Shown one piece after another: positions 34,063-44,570 of a stretch of 64,000 bases of DNA. The notes beneath the pieces are model-generated. The model made no database searches. It was not told the DNA's origin and saw only the letters and a list, made by a program, of their open reading frames with translations. The stretch is taken from NCBI GenBank assembly GCA_000733355.1, contig JNVV01000031.1:378962-442961 (forward strand), read 5' to 3'. Numbering within the stretch: the first letter of the stretch is position 1; each line of letters begins with the position of its first letter. The translations under genes and the position numbers were made by a program. This stretch comes from Falciphora oryzae (taxonomy: Eukaryota; Ascomycota; Sordariomycetes; Magnaporthales; Magnaporthaceae).

Positions 34063-35354
34063 ATGAGCCAGCTCAGCACGATGGCGAACGACCAAGAAAA
34101 AAAACCCGGCCTGTGCGATGTCGAAGACGGCTGCGGTGTGTTGATAGCAGACGAAGCAGCGGCGGCGGGAGATGGTTCTGGAACCGGCCCGTCTAACCGA
34201 CGTCCCTCTCCAGCAAGGAAGGAAGAATCATCGGCTTTCAAGTCGCTCAGCTGGCTGGACCGCTACCTCGCCGTCTGGATCCTCCTCGCCATGGCCGTTG
34301 GCGTGCTGCTGGGCAACTTTGTCCCCGAGACGGGTCCGGCGCTGCAGAAGGGCAAGTTCGTCGGCGTCTCGGTGCCCATCGCCGTCGGCCTGCTCGTCAT
34401 GATGTACCCGATCCTCTGCAAGGTCCGCTACGAGGCTCTGCACACACTCTTCTCCCACCGTGCCCTCTGGGGCCAGCTCGCCTTCAGCGTCTTCGTCAAC
34501 TGGGTCGTCGCCCCCTTACTCATGCTCGGTCTTGCCTGGGCTTTCCTCCCAGACAAAGCCGAGCTGCGCGTTGGGTTGATCCTCGTGGGCCTGGGGAGGT
34601 GCATCGCCATGGTGAGAGGGGCCTCCTCCATGTCCTGCACGAGATAAATCTTCTCAATTCTGCTTGCCAGTGCTAACAGTATGACCAATCGTGCCAGGTG
34701 CTTATCTGGACAAACCTGGCTGGTGGCGATGGGGAGTACTGCGCCATTCTGGTCGCGGCCAACTCCATTCTGCAGATGATTCTCTTTGCGCCGCTCGCGG
34801 TCCTCTTCATCCAGGTGATCAGCGGCGAGACTGGCGGGCGGGCAGTGTCCTACGAGCTAGTCGCCACCAGCGTCGGCGTCTTCCTCGGGATCCCGTTGGC
34901 CGCCGCCGTCCTCACACGCTTCACCCTGCGCGCCGTTGCAGGCGCCGGCTGGTTTGACCGCGTCTTCCTCCGCGTTGCCTCGCCCTGGTCCCTCGTCGGC
35001 CTCCTTTACACAATCTTGGTTCTCTTCGCCTCGCAGGGCCGCCAGGTTGTCCACCAGATAGTCTCGGTCGTGCGCGTGGCCGCACCGTTGGTCGTGTACT
35101 TCCTTGGTATCTTTTTCGTCGCCCTCTGGGTGTCCCGGCGGCTTGGGTTCCGGTACGGACTGTCGGCCACGCAGAGTCTCACGGCTGCCAGTAACAACTT
35201 CGAGCTCGCCATTGCCGTGGCCGTCGCCACATACGGGCCCGACAGCGACCAAGCGTTGGCCGCCACCGTTGGCCCGCTCATCGAAGTCCCAGTGCTGCTG
35301 CTTCTGGTGTACGTGTTGAAGCGCGTTGATAGACGATGGAGTTGGAAAGAGTGA
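34063..35354 (+). CDS. acr3: Arsenite efflux transporter, ACR3 family
   Basis: Exons 34063-34611 and 34698-35354 (donor GTGAGA, acceptor CCAG) give 401 residues. A hydrophilic cytosolic N-terminus of about 60 residues precedes ten predicted membrane segments of the bile-acid/arsenite permease fold. The family hallmark GLGRCIAMVLIWTNLAGGD, with the Cys needed for As(III) transport in characterised members, is formed exactly across the splice junction. A second conserved block is ATQSLTAASNNFELAIAVAVA. The protein should export arsenite at the plasma membrane. It is convergent, about 155 bp apart, with the Cys-rich bZIP gene, reminiscent of the yeast ARR1/ACR3 locus. A second ATG six codons downstream is an alternative start. 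Confidence 0.93.
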
Positions 35355-35510
35355 GTGGTTGATCGGGCCTAAACGAAACGGCAGTCGTTCAAAGCCACGG
35401 CGTCAAAGATGCAACGAACCAACACAAGCAATATTATAGCAACGTTCAACCACAAAAATGATCGGCATGCGTTCCGTGCAGCCAGCCCATGGCAAGGACG
35501 GTCGCGAGAA

Positions 35511-37276
35511 TCAGATGGTAAACTCGTCAAGAAGTTGGAGGACGGTCGTGTACTTGACCTGGCAAGTGCCCGGTCCCTCACACCCCAGCGCGCTGCGAAT
35601 CTCCAAGTGGTCCGTCCGGTCTGCGTTGTCACCACGCATCTTCATGAGAAGCGCAGCGGCGTCTTCGCATGCGGTCTCGAAGACTGATGGGACCTGCGGC
35701 GACGGGGCGGTGTCGGCACTGCAGCAAGACGCCACCTCGGACCGCAGCGTGCTGCAGCATGAAGCTACCTCGGGTGGGAGCGGTGGTGTAGGGCGTGTCT
35801 GCTCTGCCACAACGGGACCCGAGACACCACAAGAAGCCTTGGGTCCACAACAGGCCGGCTCGGACGCGGGGACAAGCTCTTTATCCAGTGGGCGATCTGG
35901 AGGGAGCACGCATGTCTCTGGGGTCTTGGGCGTCGGGGAGCAGGTTTTTGCAGTGTCGGCAGGTGAGAGAGCCAGCTGCCCGCGGTTTTGTCTCTTGCTG
36001 CCGCTGCCGCCACACTGCTGCGCATTGTCGTCCCCACGATCCGCTGAGCATATTTCCTCAAGTCCGCGCTTTGTGCCACCTCTTTGCGCAGCGGCGGGAA
36101 CAGCAGCAACGTCAATGGCCCCTCCGACGCAGGACGGGGTGGCAACGTCCGAGGGGCTGACGCTGCCTGTCGCCGAGCCGTCAGACGAGCAGGGGGTCGG
36201 TGGCCCACAGGTCTGTCGGTTTGCCTCGCCGCACTGCGGGGGTCCCTCGCTCTCGCAGTTCGGGGCAGTTGCCGTGGGCGCAGCACTGCTTGTGGCGGGG
36301 AGTGCGATCGTGACCAACGTCGGTGGCCCACACACATTCTTCTTTCCGCCTCCGCATGTGAAAGAGACCCCAGGGCCGCAGCTTGGCGTGGGGGCCAGCT
36401 GGGAGGCCGGGATCGCCCGTGGCTTGCAGGCCTTCTTCGTCTCACCTCCGCATTTTAACGAAACCTCGCTGCTACAGTTTGGCGGAGAGGCCGGCTGAAG
36501 GGTCTGGCGGACGGCGGGGGTCGGCTGTGGTTCACAGACTCTCTTCGTGCCGCTCCCACATTTCGACGGGCCCCCACTGCCGCAGTCTGGAGGAAGGGCC
36601 GGCCGGAGTTCCGGGCCCGGATGGGAGATCGGGGCCGAGTGGTGGGTCGGGATCGGCTGTGGCCCACAGGTCTTCTTCGTCTGACTCCCACATTCCGAAG
36701 GACCCCCAACACCACAGTTTGACGGAGGGGCCAGTGCTAACACGGCCTCTGGGACTATCGGAGGCCTAATCGGTGCCAACTGCTGCTGTTTAATCTGCCG
36801 CTGGACCTGCAGAGGTTGCTGGGGTGGCGGAGTGGGCAGCATCCCCCCCGGAGATATGTGTCCGGAGACTCCAGTGCGGGCGTACTCGTCGACTTCGGCC
36901 TGTGGGACTCCGTAAGCGGCGAGCAGATCGCGCAGACGGCAGTTCTCGAGGGCGACGGCGCGGGCGGCCTGCTGCATCTCGAGAGTCGCCTGCGCCCCCT
37001 CGCGCTCGTACTCGGCGACGCGGCGCTGCAGCGACTCCAGCAGCTCGCGGCGGCGAGCCCGAGACGCCCGCTGGTTATCGCGGACCCGGGTGGCGGCATC
37101 CTTGGGACCGTCGTGCTGCCGCTGATCCTCGCCACCGGGGCGGGCAACGGGCCCCGGGGGTGGCGGTGGTGGCTGATGTGGCTTCTGCGCGCGGCGCTCT
37201 GTTAGTTGCCAGGTTCTTTGTGCACCCACAGCCACGGCGTCTCCAGTCAGTTATCTCCTACCTTTCCCGTCATCAT
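35511..37276 (-). CDS. bZIP transcription factor with five C-x7-C-x7-C repeats
   Basis: A short first exon (37276-37262, MMTGK), a 77-nt intron with CTAAC branch site and a long exon (37184-35511) give 562 residues. The basic region DAATRVRDNQRASRARRRELL, followed by a short leucine-zipper-like helix (to about residue 95), defines an AP-1/Yap-like bZIP. Between about residues 162 and 331 there are five degenerate repeats of 32-44 residues, each with Cys at exact spacing C-x7-C-x7-C (162/170/178, 206/214/222, 242/250/258, 274/282/290, 315/323/331), usually written PxC...C...K-K/R-x-C-x-P. Further on there is a doubled EVASCCS and a C-terminal block with ALGCEGPGTCQVKYT. The regular thiols suggest metal(loid) or redox sensing. 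Its position beside an ACR3 transporter points to arsenite response; that link is inference. Confidence 0.85.
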
Positions 37277-37971
37277 TAGTGCACGTCTTGATGTCCAAAC
37301 TGCCAGTCGACGGATAACATTCGGCAAGTGCAGAACTCATTTGATGGTTCTAGGGGAGTGAGATAGGCCAATTTCCGTGGACATGTGGTTGGCAGCGGGG
37401 ACGCAGGCAGAAGACGCAAAGTTTATTTGCACAACGTGCCGCAACCTCGTCTCAGGTCGTCACCTCCACCAGCCACAACGCGCCACGCCTCGTACGTGTC
37501 ATCTGGCACCTTGCGAAGCCCACGAACTTTCGGGGGCAGTTTCTTTGCGTGCAAACGTCAATCACAAGAATCTCGTCGATATTCTTGGCCTGGTAGGCGG
37601 CAGGCAGATCAAACTTCTTTCATCGTCCATATGTTTTGACCGGGATTCTCCGTGATTCGATCACACGCGTACTTTGATCGTTCGCGAACATTCTGCGGTA
37701 GTTTGATATTATGACTATCATATCATACACAGGCTCCATATTGTTAACAAAGTGCCTAATCTTTCTGTTGCATTTGTCTACTTAAGCGAGACTCTTTACC
37801 TCTCGCCCCCTCTTTTTCAACACGTACAACCCTGCAGCCCGGATAAGTCAACTTCTGGGACACCCACACTGTCTGCTTGTCAATTCAGAATACGACTAGC
37901 AAGTCACAACTTACACCATCTATCCCCTAGTCGCTCGTGTCTAATAGCTACATCTTTTGGCCAATCTGATC
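37277..37971. other. Intergenic region between divergent bZIP and F-box genes
   Basis: About 700 bases with no supported gene. The sequence is more AT-rich from 37640 on and holds the F-box gene promoter. Confidence 0.45.
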
Positions 37972-39128
37972 ATGGCGAGTAATGCCGTCACCTCTCCACC
38001 TCATGGCGGGCAACCAAGACAGCCAGGATTGCCCCTCGCGCCTATCCGGCGCTTGCCAAACGAGATCTTTCTCATGATCTTTGACTCTCTTCAGGACTGG
38101 AAGGCCATTCTATCGCAAAGTAGAGGGCGTGCAGTAGGCCTAGAGGATTGATTTATCTCTCTGAAGAACTAAAGAAAAGGTGATGGAGGGTAGGAGACCC
38201 TCCAGGCTCTATATACACGGGTGCGCACTAGGTTCAGGGAGCATACAACGGGGTCGCCGAAGGGGTCATAACCTGTAGGGCGCATCTGTGATGCCGGCGA
38301 GGTCCGTGATACTTACCCCGGATCGGAGGTCCCTGGAGGGACCCACTTCCTTTGTGACACATTCGCCTCTCTTGCCGCGCCGTAGAGCCCTTCGCGAGGA
38401 GACGCCTGTTCTACCGAGTGTTCATTTCGGAACTCTGGAGGCACCAAGATGCCCTTGATGAGATAGCAGCCAGACCTCAGCTCGCGTCTTGCGTCCGAGA
38501 GCTCGTCTGTCTTGAGCCTGTCAGGGATACGATTGCCATGTATCCTCTCAAGACTCATACTTTACGGGCGACGGAATCGACGTCCTGGTCAACACACTGT
38601 TTGGACGCCCAAACTTTCCTCGGTTCGCTTCTCAAGTAGTAGCTGGCCCACCCCCCAGTCGGGTGGAGGCATGATTCGTGCGCTTATATCCGTTCATACT
38701 TCGTTTCCATTGCCTCTGGCCAACTCCCGAACCTAGAGAGTTTGGTTTCTCGTTGCATGCCCAAAGACCGTGTTCTCTTGCGGCTTCCGCAAAGGAATGC
38801 TTCGGCAAGCCGAGCGCCACTTGCCGGAGCATCACCTCTCACAGTCGGACGCTACGAGGAGATAGTCGGAAACGGCTACCGCCCATCGAACGCCCATGTG
38901 TTCGCCTGCTTGCTTCACTCTTTCGCCAAGCATTGCGCGAGTTCACCCCTGAAGCGGCTCTCCTGGACGGACTCGGTCAGTGATGACGGAGTCATCATGG
39001 ACAGCATAGCCACAGCCACTGGACCACTCTTTCACCACCTAACACACATCACCCTCCGTGAGAGGTTGAGCATGGCCATGGTGGGTCAGTCAAGGTCGAG
39101 ACCCGGGGGGAAAGACGACTTGATGTAA
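37972..39128 (+). pseudogene. F-box protein gene split by a solo LTR, with two adjacent stop codons
   Basis: The frame opens with MASNAVTSPPHGG and an F-box core (RRLPNEIFLMIFDSLQDWKAI), then is interrupted by the 249-bp LTR at 38111-38359. After the LTR the same frame resumes (LSCRAVEPFARRRLFYRVFI, typical F-box continuation) to residue about 140, where TAG TAG occurs at 38637-38642. Beyond these the same frame stays open and coherent (GQLPNLESLVSRC, then SPLKRLSWTDSVSDDG) to 39128. About 300 codons remain, so the 3' end is probably lost as well. Intact relatives are SCF substrate adaptors of unknown target. Both stops would be CAG with one C-to-T change. Confidence 0.82.
38111..38359 (-). 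mobile_element. Solo LTR (249 bp) in the F-box gene
   Basis: Flanked by the exact repeat CATTC (38106-38110 and 38360-38364). On the minus strand it starts TGTCACAAAGG and ends CTTTGCGATA. It is the same family and exact length as the copy at 4605-4853. Confidence 0.88.
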
Positions 39129-39356
39129 TAACGGCAGCTTTGGGCGGGAAAGCTGTGAAGACAGAAAATAGAGTGAAGCCCAGTAGCGCGTTGACTAAAA
39201 GAATGGGCAGATAATTAATTACTGAGATACATGGTAAGGGACGTGGAGTAAACATTGTAACATCCTGATCTCCACGGTCTTCAAACCCTGCAACTTGAGA
39301 GAAAGGTTGGCCCTCCAGCTGAAATCCAAGCCTCTGACTTTCCCTCCCATATCCAG

Positions 39357-39695
39357 CTAATACTCGCACACGCACTGGCACGTGTACCAGCCGCAGCAGC
39401 AGCCGCCGGTGCGCACGGCCGTGATGCTCCTCCAGTTGGTGCACCTGCCGCCCGAGGCCTCGTCCTTGCACTGGGAGAGGCACGTCTGGACGTTGCTATA
39501 CTGCCGCAGGCACCCGCCGCGGGCCTGCCACGTCTTCTGGGCCATGGTCGACATCTCGCCGGGCGCGCCGCCCGGCCCGTCGGTGGCCTTGGCGCTCTCG
39601 AGGGGCGCGGCCGGGGCGCTCTGGTCCTCCGTCGGGGAGGGGTGCGCGGCGGCGAGGGCGATGAGGAGGGTGGCGGCGAGGGTCTTGAGCTGCAT
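39357..39695 (-). CDS. Small secreted cysteine-rich protein, effector-like
   Basis: 112 residues from MQLKTLAATLLIALAAAHP, a good signal peptide. A Pro/Ala/Glu-rich propeptide-like stretch of about 40 residues follows. The mature C-terminal part (about 60 residues) has ten Cys: GGC, QTC, SQC, GRC, a CCC triplet, YTC, CQC and VC, ending CEY. A TATA-like box (TATAAATA on the minus strand) lies at 39866-39859. Size, signal and Cys density fit secreted effectors or defensin-like antimicrobial proteins; no named family is recognised. An in-frame upstream ATG at 39869 overlaps the TATA-like box and would hide the signal peptide, so it was not chosen. Confidence 0.72.
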   Translation of the reverse strand: MQLKTLAATLLIALAAAHPSPTEDQSAPAAPLESAKATDGPGGAPGEMSTMAQKTWQARGGCLRQYSNVQTCLSQCKDEASGGRCTNWRSITAVRTGGCCCGWYTCQCVCEY

Positions 39696-40766
39696 GGTTG
39701 CCGCGTGGTTTTGGAGACTGGCGCAGAGCGATGTCTTTTTGGCGGTCCAAGTTGATACCGGTGTGTGTTTGGGAGTGCAACTCTTGGAGACAAGTGCTTG
39801 GAGGAGAGCGGTTGCTGATCGTCGAAAATTGTTCATGGAGATGGACTGAGACGAGTGGTATTTATACAATTTTTTTTCTCCTTCTCCGTGAACAAAACGC
39901 CTTGATGCGAAGACCTACCCGTAACTCACCACTCATTATTGCGGAAATACGCTGTACCCAGTGTGATCGGGCCAAGAAAATGTCTGGCGTGTTCGTCCTG
40001 GCTCGGGGTAGAGTACCCAAAATCCCATCACGTTCAGTCGCACTGACGATGTCGTCGAGATGTGGCCGTCACCGTGGGCCATGAAGGCAACGATCCCACA
40101 GCTATTATTAACTCGCAACCTCCGAGTCGTGAGGCTGTGACCTGCATGAAGCTCCTGCCTCATTGGGTGGATAGACCCGTCCAAATGCCAGCCTAACAGC
40201 TGCGTGCCCGGGGTTCGATCCTATTCTGCTCCTAGTGCAAACCCAAGCGGCACAGGTACCCAGAATTGAGATCGTCCCTCATGGCAGTATGTCTGCTATT
40301 TGCAGCCTGTAAGTTGGGTGCTCTCATTGGTCTACGCGAAACTAGCACAGAAGAGGATGCATGTTATTGTGCGTGTGAGTGGAGGGATCGCACTAGTCTA
40401 GATTCCCAGCGCAACTGGGCGGGGGGCCGCCACAGGCGTCAAATACGAAAAACAAGCTCTCCAGGCCATGATCTGGATTCAATATTGCCAGCACATGACC
40501 CCCTCCTTCTATTCCGGGATACTCCAAGACTTGGCGATGCCCAATCTTTCACGGGACCGACAACCGAGTGCCGGGATGGGAAACAAGGCAGTGCATGCAA
40601 ATCTCAGAAACCCTGAAGCTTGCTTGGGGAGGTGCGTGCTCAGGAGAGCGAAAACCCATCTCGGCGGTCGATCCTAAGCGGGTAATACGGCCGCGATCAG
40701 GGCCGAATTGTTCTTCATGTGGAAATAAGGACTTAGCCAATGCGCAGCCACAGACGGGGTAGCTCG
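39696..40766. other. Intergenic region
   Basis: About 1.07 kb. It holds the promoter of the small secreted protein gene. A GGTTCGATCC box near 40216 resembles a tRNA T-loop, but no tRNA fold is present. No supported gene. Confidence 0.45.
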
Positions 40767-41747
40767 TCAAGCCACTTTGACGACAAGCTTCCCGACCGTC
40801 TTCTTCCCAGTGAGGTCGTCGTGGGCCTGCGCCAGCGTGTCCAGCTCGTACGTCCCGCCCACATGGACCTTGACGGCCCCGCGCGCCACCAGGCCAAACA
40901 GCTCCGCGCACCGCGCTTCCCACTCCTCGCGCGTGGCCACGTACCCAAAGACCGACGGGCGCAACAGCCTGACGTTCTTGGGCGTGAGGCGCAGTATATC
41001 CACGCCCGTGACGGCGCCGGACGAGTTCCCGAACGACACCAGCGACCCGCGGCGGCGCGTGGCGGCCAGGTCGGCGTCGAAGGTGGCGTTGCCGACGCCC
41101 GAGAAGACGGCGTGGCAGCCTTCCCCGTGCGTGATTTCGTTGACGGCCTTTAGCACGTCGTCGCGCGTGTACACGACGACGTGGTCGCAGCCGTGGCCGC
41201 GCGCCAGCTCGGCCTTCTCGTCCGTCGACACGGTCCCGATCACGGTCGCGCCCAGGTGCTTGGCCATCTGCACGATGAGGCCGCCCGTCCCGCCCGCGGC
41301 CGCCTGCACGAGCACGACCTCGCCGGGTTTCACCTCGTGCGCGTCCTTGACCAGCGTCCAGGCTGTCAGGCCCTGCAGTAGCAGCGCGGCGCCGTCGCGA
41401 GTGCTGACGCCCTCGGGGAGGCGCGCCACCTTGGCGGCCGGCGCCGCGGCGTACTCGGCCGCGGAGCCGGGAGACATGAAGGCGACGCGGTCCCCGACGC
41501 GGAGGTGCGGGTAGTCGCGCGCGGCGTCGGCGCCCACGGCCTCGATCGTGCCGGCGCCCTCAGCCCCGGTGGTATAAGGAAGGGGGAATTTGTATAACCC
41601 GGTGCGGACATATGTGTCGTAGAAGTTCACGCCTGCCCATTCGACCTTGACTAGAACATCGGACGGCTTTGGCGTCGGCTTGGCCACATCGTCGCGGACC
41701 CGCAGGACCGACGAGTCGCCCGTCTTGTCGAACGTGACAGCGCGCAT
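40767..41747 (-). CDS. NADPH:quinone oxidoreductase, zeta-crystallin-like
   Basis: A single exon of 326 residues begins MRAVTFDKTGDSSVLRVRDD. It is a zinc-free medium-chain dehydrogenase: GroES-like domain with VEWAGVNFYDTYVRTGLYKFPLP, the quinone-reductase signature region around LVQAAAGGTGGLIVQMAKHLGA forming the NADPH site, and the C-terminal GKKTVGKLVVKV. No structural zinc cysteines are present. It should reduce quinones or other electrophilic carbonyls with NADPH in the cytosol. An in-frame extension to 41948 exists, but it has poor composition and this ATG matches the family start. Confidence 0.93.
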   Translation of the reverse strand: MRAVTFDKTGDSSVLRVRDDVAKPTPKPSDVLVKVEWAGVNFYDTYVRTGLYKFPLPYTTGAEGAGTIEAVGADAARDYPHLRVGDRVAFMSPGSAAEYAAAPAAKVARLPEGVSTRDGAALLLQGLTAWTLVKDAHEVKPGEVVLVQAAAGGTGGLIVQMAKHLGATVIGTVSTDEKAELARGHGCDHVVVYTRDDVLKAVNEITHGEGCHAVFSGVGNATFDADLAATRRRGSLVSFGNSSGAVTGVDILRLTPKNVRLLRPSVFGYVATREEWEARCAELFGLVARGAVKVHVGGTYELDTLAQAHDDLTGKKTVGKLVVKVA

Positions 41748-42610
41748 GGTGAATAGCTTTCGCGATTGATGATACGCCCAGAAAGCGAATGGTGCGGGGT
41801 GAGTTCTGGGGGCGGCGTCAGTATCAAGACTCGGACGGTGATGCGGGGTTCTCCTCCTACCCGGTAGATGATGCAATATGGGGGCACCGCAAAGCGCCGA
41901 AGAATTCACTTCCTTCACGTGTCGTAGCAACTGGTATCTGCGCAACATCTAGGCATCTGGATAGATTTAAATATCATTATTGAATTAGCACATGCTGTTT
42001 GCTCCATGCGCGGACGTGGCAGCATCACGAAGACATTACGAAGGTGTCTAGATGTATGCTTATCAAGCACCTCAGCGTCCCCTCATCTTCAGCCGCCATC
42101 GGGTGATCGTGTTCCCTCGAATGTGCTTGCTCGTAAGGGTTAGGGTTCCGCCTTAACCCCCACCTCGACCAGCCACTTCTGCCATCCCACTCGTGTAAAC
42201 CCGCCTGGCCTGGCCCAGCCCAGTCGCGGCCACGCTAGATACCTGCGTGGCTGGTGGCTGCGGGGTCGCAGATAGCCTACATAGACTGCCTGGCATAGGC
42301 CTGGGAGTCATCTGTCCTGCCTCCTCGGTGTCTAGACTTGTTGCATACACACGGGCTAGTGCTCTCCACGTCGACTTTGGCGTGGGTCTGGAAAGACATG
42401 TGCTCGCGGCGTGATAGCGTAGACATGTCTCAGTCCACCCATCGTCTCGCCGCGCTGCTGTGAGGAGCATTTGCAACATTCCAGGAGCTGCAGGTCCAAG
42501 TCTACAGGGACGACAGGCGATCTTCGTATTGGGCAGGGCGTAGTCGGTGATAGGAGGGCTCGATGAAGTTTCAAGGTTTATACTGAGTATAAGGGCCAGT
42601 GTAGAATATC
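41748..42610. other. Intergenic region
   Basis: About 860 bases upstream of the oxidoreductase and downstream of the lectin-like gene. No gene or repeat is supported. Confidence 0.45.
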
Positions 42611-44570
42611 TCAGCCTTCTGAGGGAAAGATGTTGACGGTGCCCTTATAGGTTATCGAGTACGGGTCGTCGCCAACCCATTGGTACTCCTCGATGCCCGT
42701 GCTGTTGTTGATGATGTAGAGATGCCTGTCGGTCATGGCCAGCGCGGTAATGTTAAACTCTGGCGGGAGGTCTTTCGGTCGCCCGGCAATCGTAAGCCTT
42801 CTTTGGCTGGCCCAGAAAAACGATCCCCGGCCCCAGTGACGCGCTGCCAGGGATTTTCCATCCGTAGTGGCCGTCACCATGAGCATCTGGGTGCCCCCGT
42901 CAAACGTGGACACAGCCAGCTTCCCAGGAGCCAGTGGCCCATAATCTAGACGATCGCGCTCAATGATGGAATCTATACCATGGAGGGCACGCAGTCAGTA
43001 TACAGGCCCCGCGGAGGACGAAATGGATTTGCAAGGGGAATTCTGCACCTAAAATCCAAGTAGAAGTGTTGGTAGTCGAGTTAGAGACTATCTGCTGAGG
43101 CAAACCATCGCCGTCGGCAAAGTAAACTCGCATGCTCCCAACAAGGCTCCCGGGAATACTGTCTTGGGGGAAATACGTCATGGCGAGCGCGTAGGATGAT
43201 AACTCCCGATACAACGATTCAGTTTTCCACTTCGTGTTCGTGATAGGTGTGAGGGGTTCGCGGGAATACGTCCGCCAATGGGTTTCGTTGAACAGCCTGA
43301 GGACGCTGTTGCTTCCCGAGGCTTTGTTATCTGAGGACAAGTAAACAGCGAGGACGTCGTTGAAGCAGCGGTTATTGCCTGTCGGGTCGGAGCAGACTCG
43401 CCGAGTTGCCGCCGTAATGTCTGATCCCTTTACGGCGATGTTGTCGGTCACGCCCGGCTGCTTGCCCATTTCCCTGGACTGTTCGGTCCAGTCCCACGCC
43501 TTGCGGCTGTGTATCGACGTCCTGATGTTGAGAACATTGTTCTTTTGCGTTTTGAAAAAGACATTCAGGCCCGATGTACTCGACACGGCAGCCGCGAGGG
43601 GCGTGCCCGCGGCGGGGTCCAAATCGGCAGACTTCAGCGGCCCGTTGGGAGACTCCAGCGGTTTTAGCAATGAGGATACTTGGATCGGTGTCCACGTCCC
43701 GTTGGTCTCAAGGTAAGAGGCGAAGAGAGAGCCACTTTGGTCCTGTGATATCACCGCTCGGTGCGTTCGGTTGTCATCGCCATCCCAGCTGATGGCCGTA
43801 AGGCGTGCATCCTGGTGCAGACCCCCGCGTGCGGTGTTGTTAGGGGGAGCCGGAAAGGGCGTAGAGGGCATCCCCCCGACAAAATTCGGTTCGTAATTCG
43901 CACTCGTAATTTTGACGACCACACCGATCATGATGCCGACGAGAAGGATGATGGCGGCAACGGCAATAAAGAACCATCTCCGTCGCATTCCCCAAATCTT
44001 GCGCCGCGGCCTCCTCTCCTTCGCATCGCCCCCCTGGCCCTCCGCGCCGTCTGTACCTCGGCTTGTGAGAGCATGCAAGCCACCGGCGCCATCTTCTTCT
44101 TCGTCCACTTTCGTTTTCCCGGCACCATCTCTTTCATTCTCTCCCACCAGTGTCCTCGTAGCGTTCGAGCTCGACGGCGAGTAAACGCTGTTGCTGGCGT
44201 TTGTCGCGCGCTCGATCGCGCTTTCGTTGCGTCGCCGGTAGTCGTCGCTCCGGGTCACTATCGGCGAGACGACGAAGGCTTCGTCGGGATAGTAGGACCT
44301 CCTCTGTGGGGAGTTGCGAGAGGGAGACTGGGCGTCCCCATTGTCGGTCGACTCGGACCCTGGCGCTCGACCTCGCTTGCCAACTCCGGTCTTGAAGCCA
44401 GTCGGGAAAACGGCCTGAGGAAGGCTGTCGTAGTCCTTGAAGGCCTCCTTCTGGTGCTGGCTGCCTGGGGTCGATATCACCTCCTTCTGGCCGACGGGCT
44501 CGGGCGGCCGAACATGCAGGTCCGAGTGGTCGTGGGCGCCACCCCCTCGTCGCTCCCCTTCTGCTAACAT
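42611..44570 (-). CDS. Type II membrane protein with fucose-lectin-like propeller ectodomain
   Basis: Exons 44570-43049 and 42972-42611 (GTGCAG donor, TATAG acceptor) give 627 residues. A charged, Ser-rich cytosolic part of about 190 residues contains possible phosphosites, then RRRWFFIAVAAIILLVGIMIGVVVK forms one membrane segment. The ectodomain has about six short blades, for example LTAISWDGDDNRTHRAVISQ, SLFASYLETNGTWTPI and ALAMTYFPQD, resembling fungal fucose-specific-lectin-type propellers, with many N-glycosylation sequons. Ligand-binding residues cannot be checked by eye. The most likely role is surface carbohydrate recognition or a structural wall-contact protein. This membrane-lectin layout is common but uncharacterised in Sordariomycetes. 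Confidence 0.8.

Noticed and set aside
35458..36498. 346-codon plus-strand ORF opposite the bZIP gene
   Set aside because: Antisense of the bZIP exon; the minus strand carries the clear bZIP motif and regular Cys repeats.
40185..40260. Possible tRNA because of GGTTCGATCC
   Set aside because: The flanking bases do not form a T stem, and no D arm, anticodon arm or acceptor stem could be drawn.
40266..40616. 116-codon ORF beginning with a short hydrophobic stretch
   Set aside because: The hydrophobic part is too short and the rest is low-quality; no family features.
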